From Paraphaeosphaeria minitans (lineage: Eukaryota > Ascomycota > Dothideomycetes > Pleosporales > Didymosphaeriaceae), in the NCBI GenBank assembly GCA_015832175.1, contig WJXW01000004.1:744001-808000 (forward strand): a stretch of 64,000 bases of DNA, given 5' to 3'. Position 1 is the first letter of the stretch. The number at the start of each line of letters is the position of its first letter. The notes under the pieces are model-generated. The model saw only the letters and a program-made list of their open reading frames with translations, was not told the DNA's origin and did no database searches. This document shows, one piece after another, positions 1 through 9,684 of this stretch. Both the position numbers and the translations under genes were made by a program.

Positions 1-502
1 AGACGCTCGAGAAAGACGCAGAGTGCAAGCTCGCCCCGTGCGCCTTCCGCGGCGTCCACCAGCCCTCCATCGAGAAGACCTTCGCCCGCGAGGACGTCTT
101 CCTCTTCAGCTACTTCTACGACCGCACCAAGCCGCTCGGCATGCCCGACTCGTTCTCGCTGTCCGAGCTCAAGGACCTTACCCACCGCGTGTGCCACGGC
201 GAGCAGACGTGGGATGCGTTCCAGAGCGTCGAGGGCGCCACGAAGGAGCTGAGGGGCCGCCCGGAGTGGTGTCTCGATCTGAATTTCCAGCTTGCGCTGC
301 TGCACACGGGTTACGAGATGCCGATTGACCGCGAGGTCAAGATTGCGAAGAAGATCAAGGGTAATGAACTCGGGTGGTGCTTGGGTGCTAGGTAAGTCTT
401 TTCTTCTTTCCATCCCGGCAAGCAGACGGCTAACACAGGTGTAGTCTTCCCCTTCTCGAGAAGGAGTCGGGCTGGCAGTGCAAGATCAAGCAGGTCCAGT
501 AG
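1..502 (+). CDS. gda1: Golgi guanosine diphosphatase, 3' end (partial)
   Basis: C-terminal part of a GDA1/CD39-family nucleoside diphosphatase. In fungi Gda1 hydrolyses GDP in the Golgi lumen to GMP, which drives GDP-mannose import for glycosylation. The frame is open from base 3 to 391; a 53-nt intron lies at 392-444 (GTAAGT...GTAG) and the last exon runs 445-502, ending in TAG. The diagnostic C-terminal motif GNELGWCLGAS, followed by LPLLEKESGWQCKI, is formed exactly across the splice, which supports the intron. The catalytic apyrase regions lie upstream of the window. Family assignment is from recognised C-terminal motifs; confidence is high although only about 150 residues are visible. 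Confidence 0.88.
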
Positions 503-1205
503 AGGACCTCGTCATGTTGTTGCATGCAGCGTTCAGGCATCCGATCTAGGAACATCAGCGATGCGCACTCGGCGCCTGCGATAATCCAACACAACTTTGA
601 TTATCTGCATTGATGGGTGTTTGGGCGTTTTTTTGGGAGGGTTCGCGGGGCTGCAACAAAGAAAGCGCAACGCATCGATTTGGGACGATGTAGCGGATAT
701 CTATCTTTTGAGTTAGAAGGACGGTCGGTAGAGGTTGGCGGGTCGAGATGGGATCGCAATGGAACAAACAATCACGATACCCCCTTTGCCTGCAGCTTCA
801 TCGCATCCGTGTCCGTGTGTATCGTTGCAGTATCTATACCTCGGGGTGTTGGCAAAAGGTAGGCACGTCGCGGTTGGGCTTGGTCGCCCCGCTTGCCCTT
901 GAAACGCTTGCAGGCGGTTCGCCGACGGAGTTTTGACTGTGTGCACCGTTCGAAGTGGTAGCGAGTCGTGTCTCCTGGGCGCGCCTGTGCGTTGACAGTG
1001 TCGGGCCCCCCCGGGGAGAGGCGCGATTTTTTGGGTTTCAGGATAGAGGTACCTACGTAGAGTTTGCAGACGGAAAACAGAAAACAAGAAGAACAGAAAC
1101 AATAACAGAGACAAAATTCGGTTACCGGATTTAGATATACAGACTTTTACGTCGGACATGACCAAGGGGAAAAGCAAAACGAACGAACTCGCCATGCGGA
1201 AAAGC
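503..1205. other. intergenic region between gda1 and the tRNA gene
   Basis: About 700 bases of 3' UTR and spacer. I see no conserved coding signal. The open frames here are low-complexity or overlap the tRNA on the other strand. Confidence 0.5.
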
Positions 1206-1211
1206 AAAAAA
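1206..1211 (-). terminator. Pol III oligo-T terminator of the tRNA gene
   Basis: Six T residues on the minus strand, four bases downstream of the tRNA discriminator base. This is the usual RNA polymerase III stop signal and suggests that the tRNA gene is functional. Confidence 0.75.
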
Positions 1212-1215
1212 GTTT

Positions 1216-1330
1216 GGGGCACGCCGGGAATCGAACCCAGGTCTCTCACTCCCGATCCTTCGACCCCAAAACCGAAGCCGAGGCCGACATTTCGGTAAGC
1301 GAGTGTCTTGGACCACTGGACAACGTACCC
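1216..1330 (-). tRNA. intron-containing tRNA, proline-like; anticodon ambiguous
   Basis: The minus strand folds as a tRNA: acceptor GGGTACG pairs with CGTGCCC over all 7 pairs; the D-arm begins GTCCAGTGG; anticodon stem CTCGC pairs with GTGAG; T-arm is CTGGG-TTCGATT-CCCGG; discriminator base is C. The gene is 115 nt against about 73 expected, so it carries an intron of about 42 nt. With the standard position after nucleotide 37 (intron about 1251-1292) the anticodon would be ACC, a glycine form normally absent from eukaryotes. If the intron instead sits between nucleotides 33 and 34 (about 1255-1296), the loop becomes TT-CGG-GA, giving proline CGG. That matches the C discriminator and the CTCGC stem seen in fungal tRNA-Pro. 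The D-arm also resembles that of yeast tRNA-Val. The tRNA call is firm; the isotype is inference. Confidence 0.8.
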
Positions 1331-1434
1331 TTTTTTGTTTGATGGTGAGGTAGGGAGAGTGGGAGTATATATAGCTAGAGTTAAGTGGAAGGTGGGTGGT
1401 GGAGTGAGGTGGGAGCGAGCAGTGAGAGCGAGAG

Positions 1435-1551
1435 GTGAAAGGTAGAAGTGAAAGGTAGAAGTGAAAGGTAGAAGTGAAAGGTAGAAGTGAAAGGTACAAG
1501 TGAAAGGTACAAGTGAAAGGTACAAGTGAAAGGTACAAGTGAAAGGTAAAA
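1435..1551. repeat. 13-bp minisatellite, nine copies
   Basis: Nine head-to-tail copies of a 13-bp unit, GTGAAAGGTAGAA in the first four, GTGAAAGGTACAA in the next four, and a final GTGAAAGGTAAAA. The array lies about 100 bp upstream of the tRNA gene (in tRNA orientation). The serine/threonine/phenylalanine-rich open frames on the minus strand here are by-products of the repeat. Confidence 0.95.
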
Positions 1552-3405
1552 CATAAATAACCTATAAACGCACGTACATGCAAGGCTACAAGTCAAAACC
1601 AAGTCGTGTAAATGCAAGATGGCGGTAAAGAGCAGTATAACAAAATAGCAGTTGCAAATGTTGCAACAGTAGATAGACCTAACAGCATAGGCAAATCCGT
1701 GTTCAGTCTTCACAAAACACGTCGAGAAAACATGTTACCTACGGAGAGGGCGTATCGGACATGTTATGCAGGTCACTTCTCGCGATGTTACCGCGACTTC
1801 TCGCCTAACAAACTACGCGTTTTGTTCCCGCTGCTCACGCTTTTTCTTTCTATCTCGAGTGCGGTAAGCGGTGGGGGGGTTGTTCAGCAGGTTCACCCAA
1901 CTGCGAAAGTAAGGTGAATCGTCTTGGAAAACGCGGTCCTCGGAGCTTCAAATTGGATCCACTCGGGGCCTTTGCGATCATTTGGGGCGAAAAGCTCTAT
2001 TACCCGCTTGAGATGATACGTACAGTAGCTGACCTCATACCAGTGGAGCTGGTCACTAACGTCTTCCGTCAACGAGTACGTGTAGTCGATGTCTACGTCA
2101 TCGTCACCGTCTTCAGACCCAGTGTCTGAAGTGGCTTCAATCTCCGCATTGGCAGAAGAAAGGGCTTCGATGATCTCTCCAGGGTTGTTGACAGGGTCTC
2201 GAGGTTGGTGACTATGCGTGTTGTCGAGCCATCAACGGGTTCAGGCCGTATTTGATCAGATTCGGTGGGATCGGAATCATGGTCATCTCCATGTGGAGCG
2301 AGATGCTCAGCATCGGGAGCGCTTTCGGCGGCGTTTACGCTTGTTGCCTCACCGGTATTGAATTTCCTAGGCTCTCCTGACCCTCTTCCTCTAGCTCGTA
2401 ACCGCCTGGTCGGCCTTCGTATGTCCTCTTGAGCTCGACGCGTTCGAAAGGTAAGAGGTATTCTCTCCAAATACCTCGTTCTGGAGATGTTGCACTGCAT
2501 GCAAATTAGCTGCAACCATAGTGCATGAATTCCCTCAGGCGTACATATGACAGTCGCGATGGACAAGTGGCCATATTATTCCGTAACAATGAATTTATCT
2601 GGAACCTTCCAGCCTTGCGACATGTCCCACATTGGCGCGGGGAGCCAATACCCCTCTTTTTAGGACTGAGTGAGATGGTGCTTCTAAGAAGTGATCGGCT
2701 ACAGTGTTGTGCCCAAGTTGAATAACCTTTGACTCGTTGTCTACATCGAGCAGAGCGGATCCAGCAGTCCTGATCTGAGAATTCTCTCAAGACTTACGGA
2801 GGATGCTGAAAGTTGGGTGCTGGACGGTGTAGCTGAGGGCAGTTTTAATACATGTAACGCCATCTGGGTAATGTGAGAATTTGTGGTACGTATGGTAGCG
2901 CACCGGAGAGGGACCCGCTGGAAAAGGGTGAAAGCGGTGGACATGTCGGCATACATACCAATAACAGTGTCTTGTCGCATGGAGCGGAGTACTGACCGAT
3001 CGTGTGTGGATGCGTGCAAGATCAGAACGTCGTCTGGTAGAACGATGATGCCCAGGCTGTCAGTAAGTCGGAAGAGTTGGGTGCGTTGAGGTGTTTGTGC
3101 AGGTCGCAAGCAAGGTGCGGGATGCAAGGGAAAGAGCCCATGGTCTAAGCTAGTTTGGATCGTTCCCGCCGTCTGGCTCCATGCATGCGTCACCAATCTT
3201 CAACCTGCCCAGAAACATGAACGCCGAGAATTACTACTGGGCTCTATGCATTGCTCCAGATGCGAGATGAGGGTATCTTAATGAGAAACTAAACAGAAAA
3301 GTAGGTGTCCAGACATAGCAACTAGTGCTTTCCAGCTGCCTTGATGAAAGTTCCAGCGCCCACCGTCGTCTCGAATGGGGCTCACAGCGCGAGCCAACCT
3401 CGAGC
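1552..3405. other. gene-poor spacer, 1.85 kb
   Basis: No recognisable gene. Two minus-strand frames (2093-2566, 157 codons; 2741-3196, 151 codons) have no motif, signal peptide or family resemblance I know, and I could not join them by convincing splice sites. A lineage-specific gene cannot be excluded. Confidence 0.4.
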
Positions 3406-5409
3406 TCAAAACGAACTAATGTTACCTTTTGTATACATCGTCTGCCTTTTCCTCAACTCGCTCTTGCTGCGATGCTTGTGTCTCTTCCCATGACCCCGGT
3501 CTTCCTTTTTTAGGCCCATGGCGATTCCAATGCCATTGTGCACTCCCTTTCGCATTTCTACCAGCGGCCCATTCTTCCTCTTCGCCTCTCGCAAGTTAAG
3601 CCCAGCCCTCCACTTCTTGATCTGACGCCATATTCGCTGGCTCATCAAAACTAGTATAGTTGCTACCATGACAGGCACTGCGATGACCCAAAAGAATTGG
3701 TCGCTGTGATTCTCGGTACCAGGGAATACTTTGAAATTCTGGCCAAAATAACCGACCAAGAAGGTGAGCGGAAGGAAGAATATCGTGACAGCAGTAAGTA
3801 TCTTCATGGACTCATTCTGGTAGGCTCCCATCATATTGAAAATGAGATCGATGAGGTTGTCAGCTGCTCGGCGCATCTGATCGAGAGATGCGGTGATCAT
3901 GATACAGTGGTCCTCCACATCACCGAGGTAGGTGTGCGCCAGGGGAGATATTGTGAGCGAAGCTATGGTCTTCCGGGTGGGCACGGTGAAGCTGCTAGCC
4001 GTAGCGACAGGATCAGACTTGTGGTCCCTAAGGGCGTTGATGAGGGAAACGATGGGCTGAATGGTGTTCCGGAGAATGGCGATTTCCGAAGTCAGGATGT
4101 AAAGCTGGTGCGAATGGCCAATGTCAGGGTCGCGAAGCACATCCAGTTCTAGTTCGCCCATTGCATCTTCGTACGCAGCTACCACCGGGATAGCAAGGTC
4201 GATGATGGCATCGATGATGGCCTGGCAGATCATGCTGCCGTCTGCGCTGCGGCGGAGAATCGTGTCTTCAGTACTTAAACGTTTGATTATGGGCTCCTCG
4301 ATCTCGGGCGCACTATGCTCGAAGAATGAAATGACCGTGTTGTCTTTGCACAAGAAAATGCTGACTTGCTCAACGCTAACGGCAAGCTTTCGGCTGACGA
4401 GGGAGGAGTGTTGCTCCATGTAGATGGTCCTATCCAGATTGGGGCCTCCTCGGTATCGTTGCAATGTACGAATCTGCGTAGCGTGCTGACCTTTCCTACG
4501 GTAATTGGGAGAGCCAACCGTGTCGTAGCCTTTCTCCTGATCTGGAAGGTGCCACGAGTGGCCATTGGCGGTGGGTGTTTCTTCGCTGTGCGAACCAAAT
4601 CGATCTCTGAATCGGTCGACGAAGGAAGATTTTCTGCTCCGCGGGCGGGTATAATCGTCGTCCTCGAGATCCAAGTCGCTGTCGGAGTCGTTGTCTGGTA
4701 GACGAACCAGCTTTGAGAGGGTCAGGAGCATGAAAGCTTGGTCTGAATACCAGTCCACCTTGGTCCGGCCTCGTGTGTTCATCAGATCTTCGATGGCCAA
4801 CCTATGCAGCGAATGCGTGTTTCCCAGAGTCCGAATGACGTCGAAACTCAAGCCGTTGACGTTGATCCAGCGGCACTGATTTGGGTCCTTTGGGTGGTCT
4901 CGCAGAAACGCCTCTAGTGTAACGTTGTCCAGCTCCACGCACTTGTAGCCCTCATCCGAGAAGTCCACCACGGTTATGTCGCATTCGGCTTTCAAGTTGC
5001 TGTAATTGTCCTCGGGCTCCTTCTTTGTGTCGACACCTGGTTCTGCACCAGGTTGTTCCCATGTACGACGCCCGGCGTGGTGCGGGCTCTGGTAGTGTCG
5101 GACCGTGTTTGAACGGGTGGGTCGCCGTCGAAGCGTCGAATCGACTGAGAGAGTAGGCGAAAGTAGACCGTTGCCGTCGGCGCGGGCAGCTGTCGCAGAG
5201 ATTTGGCTGGAGCTTCGTCCGCGGCTCTGCATCTCCGCCTCGGTGTCGATCGTGAGTCGCGCGACAGTCTCGGTGGCCGAAGCATCGCTGAATCGTGGAC
5301 GGCGGGTCTCCTGCGTCGGAGGCGGCGATGCTGCTACTGTTGCTGCTGCTGCGGCGGCAGCGAAGTCGAGCACTTTTGGGTTATTGTCTGGCTCGGTTGG
5401 GGTTGCCAT
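3406..5409 (-). CDS. CorA-like metal ion transporter with a GQN signature
   Basis: 667 aa, single exon. The N-terminal 130 residues are Ala/Ser/Arg-rich and probably disordered, followed by the cytosolic CorA domain. The C-terminus carries the two CorA transmembrane helices: one about 535-555 (ending [12 protein letters not shown]) and one about 573-592 ([18 protein letters not shown]). It ends in a basic tail of about 70 residues. CorA proteins form pentameric channels for magnesium or related divalent cations. The selectivity motif that ends TM1 is normally GMN; here it reads GQN at residues 556-558 (codons 3744-3736). This suggests altered selectivity or a separate fungal subfamily. The start is the first ATG in a frame that opens soon before it; Kozak context was not decisive. 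Membrane location (plasma, vacuolar or mitochondrial) cannot be told. Confidence 0.85.
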   Translation of the reverse strand: MATPTEPDNNPKVLDFAAAAAAATVAASPPPTQETRRPRFSDASATETVARLTIDTEAEMQSRGRSSSQISATAARADGNGLLSPTLSVDSTLRRRPTRSNTVRHYQSPHHAGRRTWEQPGAEPGVDTKKEPEDNYSNLKAECDITVVDFSDEGYKCVELDNVTLEAFLRDHPKDPNQCRWINVNGLSFDVIRTLGNTHSLHRLAIEDLMNTRGRTKVDWYSDQAFMLLTLSKLVRLPDNDSDSDLDLEDDDYTRPRSRKSSFVDRFRDRFGSHSEETPTANGHSWHLPDQEKGYDTVGSPNYRRKGQHATQIRTLQRYRGGPNLDRTIYMEQHSSLVSRKLAVSVEQVSIFLCKDNTVISFFEHSAPEIEEPIIKRLSTEDTILRRSADGSMICQAIIDAIIDLAIPVVAAYEDAMGELELDVLRDPDIGHSHQLYILTSEIAILRNTIQPIVSLINALRDHKSDPVATASSFTVPTRKTIASLTISPLAHTYLGDVEDHCIMITASLDQMRRAADNLIDLIFNMMGAYQNESMKILTAVTIFFLPLTFLVGYFGQNFKVFPGTENHSDQFFWVIAVPVMVATILVLMSQRIWRQIKKWRAGLNLREAKRKNGPLVEMRKGVHNGIGIAMGLKKEDRGHGKRHKHRSKSELRKRQTMYTKGNISSF

Positions 5410-6906
5410 TGCGGATGGGTTGGAGGCGGCAGTCGGTCAAAAGTTGGCAAACAGTCGAGCGTTGTAGAATGGATCCGGGGGTCTGATTCAGATGACAGGA
5501 TTCGCCAGGCGTTGAGCCATGAGGCAAAGAGTGGTGTTTGCCGGAGGGGGGCGGGGTTGGGTTGACTAGGTGTTGCAGGTGAATTTCGATTGCGTTGGTT
5601 GGGCAGTGGCGACGGCGGAACGAAGGACGAAGGAATAGACTAGGTATTTGGGTGGACTGGGCGACAGTAAAATTCGACGCTGCGGCTTGGGGTGAGAAGC
5701 ATCGTTGTGCCGGCCACAGATGCAGTGGAACTGCTCCAGTCGGCGCCCGATGAGCTTCAGCTGAAGGCGCCGACTCGGACGCCTGTGGTGGGGAGTGGGC
5801 CGGCGCTTTGACGACAGTTGTGGGTAGGTAGTCTACATAGTAGGTATCTAATGGGCGGGCCGCGTGAATAACCAAGCCAACGGTCCTATATTTAGTCGGG
5901 ACAGCAGAAGCGTCTGCAGCAGTGCAGCAGTGCAGCTCCAGCCTCCAGCTCCAGCCTCCAGCCTTGAGGAAGACGGCCCGGACAGCTCGTGGATGTAGCA
6001 TCCTTCCCGACACGACGGTTGGCCATGGTATGCGCGCAACCGTGGGCTGCACCCCCGATTGACGGCGCGTCCACCCGTACATGGCGACAAGGTATAGCAG
6101 GCAGCTATACGTCGAGGACCAGTCGGCCGACGCAGCGTCTGCCATGTATCCTCTTGCAAGTGAAGTCCAGGTTGCCTCGCAGCAAATTTGCCTCGTCGAG
6201 TCCGGATCGGCACGACAGGGTTTCAGAGGCGCCACCATGGCTCCTTTGTCAGCTGCGAATGCCGCCGCCAACAACGCGCTCGCCGTGAGAGAACCAGACA
6301 CAGAGATGGAGAGAGACAGGCTCAGCCCGCGACGCTTTCCCGCAGTGTGCGAGCACCGGGCGACGCGCCTCCGGACATCAGCGTGGCTGCGTGGTGTTTC
6401 CGCATCAGATAAGGGAGGTGAAATTACGGTAGCTTCTTCTCTCGCTGCCCAGACCCAAGCACGCCCGCTAGCCGCCACCTCCACCACCTCCACTTCCACT
6501 CTACTCACCCACCACCACTACTGGTGCTTCTTCTCTCCATCCATCCCAAGCAGCTTCATCGACAACATACATAGCTTTGCCCTCTCCGACCCCGTCTTCG
6601 CCCAGTGCGAGCCTACCGCCGCCCTCTGCGCTGCCCCTCGCCATACCCTGGTCGCCCACGTCGGACGACTCGAGCGACGCTGCATTGCTCCTGCCGTGGT
6701 CTGCGCCCTAACGCATAGCAAACACCTCATCTCCCGCAACCGCCCTTCAAGACACCCCCTTTCAAGGCTCGGAAGAGTCCGACTGCCTGTGGGCTAAACC
6801 CACGCACGCGACTTGGCCACCGACACGCCTTTTGACGTCCCATCCCTCTCATCTCGTCGCCTGAGCTGCGGCCAGCCTCTGTCTGCCACGACACCGACCC
6901 GCAACC
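5410..6906. promoter_or_regulatory. shared divergent promoter region of corA-like gene and samB
   Basis: 1.5 kb between two divergently transcribed genes, so it must contain both promoters and 5' UTRs. Pyrimidine-rich tracts precede the samB start. The 375-codon minus-strand frame across it has no family features and is treated as chance. Confidence 0.5.
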
Positions 6907-8757
6907 ATGCGTGAAGTCAACTTCTCCATCCCCAACGCCAACAAGGCCTCTGTCAACATCACCACCGCCCTCTACGACCGCCGTGCCCTCGACTGCACCT
7001 CGACCCTGCCGCTCATCAACTCCCTCAACCATCTTGCATACCTCACCACATCATCGGCGCGCATACGCGACATCCTCACCGTCGATGGCGGCATCGAACG
7101 CTTGATATGCATACTCAAAGAGGGCCGGAGCAAGGACATGATGGACATGTGGAAGTGGAACCTTGCCTTCCAGTGCATCTTCAACATCGGCGTACGTGGT
7201 TCGGAGAATGTCCGGACACGTGTGGTCGAGGCCGACATGGTGCCTGTCATCGCTACCATCCTCGACAACTACATCAAGGTGGTCGACAAATACAGAGAGC
7301 GAGCAGAAGCAGAGCTGCGAAGGAACGCCCGCCTCGGCACCTCCGGCCGTCACCACACCTCCCGCTCCGGCGAGATCACATCCAGCTCAGGACACAGGGC
7401 TGAGCGTACACGCCGTACCGTCCCGCCTCCCATCGAGATCCCACAGGCATTCAACCACAACCAGGTGCCGCTCGAGTCACAAAATGGCGACATAACCCCC
7501 ATGCCGTCCTTTTCTCTGAGCTCACCGCCTGAGCGTACCTCGTTCACTCGCGGGCGCCCGCCGCACCATCACCATCACCGGAGCCACGAGAACAGAGCGC
7601 AGCTGTTCGGTTCCGTCGGCACAAACACTCGCAACATTGGCCAGCCGCTTGTGTCTGCTCTTCCGACCATGGAGACAACCGAGACCTTCACCTTGAGGCC
7701 AGTGCGCGACGCAGATCGGTTGCCCTCCATGCTCCCCGCGTTGCAAGGGGAGATCACTTCCCAGCCCGAGTCTCCTACCACACCAGGCGCCGCACAAGCA
7801 CGCCAAGGCAGCCCCCGCGCCGCCATCGCACGTGTTCGACGCCGCCCCTCCATCCGACACCAGCTGTCCATGTCTGGCGAGTCTGATCTTGATGCCCAAC
7901 AAGATGACATTGCTGCTGAGGCAACCGCAACGGCTGGTACCGCTGTGAGCGAACCCATCGTTGGCATCCAAAATAACGACATTGATATGTCAGACATTGT
8001 CGACAACGCAGAGATGTTGGACGCAGGAGCCACGCCAGTACCCATTGCAGCACCATCCGATGCCACGGACGAGAACCACGAAACATTCAACATTACCCAC
8101 CGTCCCGCACTGGACGGAAGCTTGATAAACCCCACAACGCAGGCGACTGCGCCCATTGGTGGTTTCTCTCCGGTCCAACCTGCCATCAACGTAGTCAGCC
8201 CCAACCCTCCTCCGCCGTGGTACCCTCGCTACACCCAAGACAGAACATCAGCCACAGCCGGTGCATTGGCCGCCATGCCGCGAGACGAAGACGTGTTGAT
8301 GTCCCTGCAATTGCTAGCCTACGTCTCAAAGTACTGCAATCTGCGATCCTACTTCCAAAAGTCGCACCTGGTTCCCAAGCTCAAGATTGGCAATGATCTG
8401 CAGCTACTCGATGGAGAGACGGCGAGTCCTGCGCCAATGGCAGATGACGAGGAAGAGCTGGAAGAGTACGAGCTGCCAGATGACTTCAACATCTTCCCTC
8501 TTGTGGAAAAGTTTACCGTACGGCACCACACGTCCGACATGCAGTACTGGGCTAGTGTTGTCATGCGGAACCTCTGCAGGAAAGACGATTCGCGAGGAGG
8601 CATTCGTCAGTGCGCGTACTACCAGTGTGGCAAGTGGGAAGAGTACACACGACAATTTGCCAAGTGCCGCCGCTGCCGACGCACAAAGTACTGCAGCAAA
8701 GAGTGCCAGAAGAGCGCGTGGGTCTACCACCGACACTGGTGCGTAGCAGCGAATTAG
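6907..8757 (+). CDS. samB: MYND-type zinc finger protein SamB/Mub1
   Basis: 616 aa, single exon. The N-terminus (REVNFSIPNANKASVNITTA) and the following helical repeat-like region, about residues 1-130, are characteristic of the SamB/Mub1 family. The middle is a long disordered linker with a short His tract (about 220). The C-terminus is a MYND finger, about residues 569-612, with Cys/His spacing C-x4-C, C-x2-C, C-x3-C, H-x3-C. Yeast Mub1 partners Ubr2/Rad6 in ubiquitin ligation and Aspergillus SamB affects polar growth and septation; these roles are family knowledge. A MYND module typically binds proline-rich peptides. The start ATG has context CAACC just before it. Confidence in orthology is high because both ends match. 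Confidence 0.93.
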   Translation: MREVNFSIPNANKASVNITTALYDRRALDCTSTLPLINSLNHLAYLTTSSARIRDILTVDGGIERLICILKEGRSKDMMDMWKWNLAFQCIFNIGVRGSENVRTRVVEADMVPVIATILDNYIKVVDKYRERAEAELRRNARLGTSGRHHTSRSGEITSSSGHRAERTRRTVPPPIEIPQAFNHNQVPLESQNGDITPMPSFSLSSPPERTSFTRGRPPHHHHHRSHENRAQLFGSVGTNTRNIGQPLVSALPTMETTETFTLRPVRDADRLPSMLPALQGEITSQPESPTTPGAAQARQGSPRAAIARVRRRPSIRHQLSMSGESDLDAQQDDIAAEATATAGTAVSEPIVGIQNNDIDMSDIVDNAEMLDAGATPVPIAAPSDATDENHETFNITHRPALDGSLINPTTQATAPIGGFSPVQPAINVVSPNPPPPWYPRYTQDRTSATAGALAAMPRDEDVLMSLQLLAYVSKYCNLRSYFQKSHLVPKLKIGNDLQLLDGETASPAPMADDEEELEEYELPDDFNIFPLVEKFTVRHHTSDMQYWASVVMRNLCRKDDSRGGIRQCAYYQCGKWEEYTRQFAKCRRCRRTKYCSKECQKSAWVYHRHWCVAAN

Positions 8758-8783
8758 GCGGACGGACGTTGCTTCCTTTTCAA

Positions 8784-8820
<37 letters not shown>

Positions 8821-8831
8821 GTCGTCATCAT
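8784..8831 (+). repeat. CAT/ATC trinucleotide microsatellite
   Basis: An almost perfect ATC repeat in the samB 3' UTR, starting about 27 bp after the stop codon. Confidence 0.9.
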
Positions 8832-9684
8832 CACTGGATGCACTTTTTTTTATCTAACGGCATATTGCACGGCGCTCGTCCTCATATTCTCGAGAATCCG
8901 TATTCCATACTCATACCTAATGAAGCGTCACGACTCGGATACCACCTCATCTTCTACATGGCAGATTACAGACTGCGCTGGGCCTTTGGACAGGAGATTT
9001 ATACTGGAGTTGCAGTGGAGTTTACGAAGCTTCTGGGCTTTTAATAGGAGGCGGACAGGATTGGTGAGCTGCACCGATTGGAGACATTGCTAGCGAAGGA
9101 GAAGGGAAAAGATGAAGGACTCTTTTGCATAGTTGAATAGCCAAGCTTGCAATCGAGTGTCTTTCCGCGCATGGTAATGTGGCTGGCCGCTGCTCCTCGT
9201 TTCTTGATTTGCGAAGGAAAATTTCTTTGAAGCAATGTGCGCAGTATCTGTGAATTACTACTCGAGCAACAGCTTCACCTGAGGCGAACTGTTTGCTGGT
9301 AATGATGGAAGGCGGAAGGCGTTTTTGTCGGGTAGGTAGCATACTCTTGTGCATAGCGTAGTTTAGCTTTGATAATTGTATTGAGGTTGACCACGCATCA
9401 TTCGTCTGATTGATCACCGGGTTGCGGTCTGGCCATCCCAGTGTCGGTGCAGCTTCACGACGACATCCAAGCTCGTCGCCATTGTTTTTGCGGCACGCCA
9501 TGCTCCGCTTCCAGCTCTTCGCCTCCGCCGCGTATAATTAGTCCATCTATCTAGTACCAGGTACCTAACGCGCCCAGTCGACAAGCCCTCGGCAGTCCGC
9601 CAGTCAGTCTCGGCCTCCGCCGCAGCAGTCCTCATACCACTCCTCCCACCTGCGGACGCTGCACAAACCGGATGATTCTTCGCC
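8832..9684. other. intergenic region upstream of the flippase gene
   Basis: samB 3' flank plus the promoter of the P4-ATPase gene. No coding or RNA signal found. Confidence 0.5.

Noticed and set aside
1435..1551. CRISPR-like array
   Set aside because: Units are contiguous without unique spacers, and the organism is a eukaryote.
713..1713. Three overlapping minus-strand frames of 110-270 codons (FTSTFHFYLS-type repeats)
   Set aside because: They translate the 13-bp minisatellite and run through the tRNA gene; no protein family features.
2093..3196. Two minus-strand frames of 151 and 157 codons as a possible two-exon gene
   Set aside because: No convincing splice sites join them, and no domain, signal peptide or conserved motif is visible.
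5381..6508. 375-codon minus-strand frame upstream of the CorA-like gene
   Set aside because: Lies in the divergent promoter region, has many Ala/Arg/Ser low-complexity stretches and no family match. Overlapping plus-strand frames of similar quality argue for chance in GC-rich DNA.
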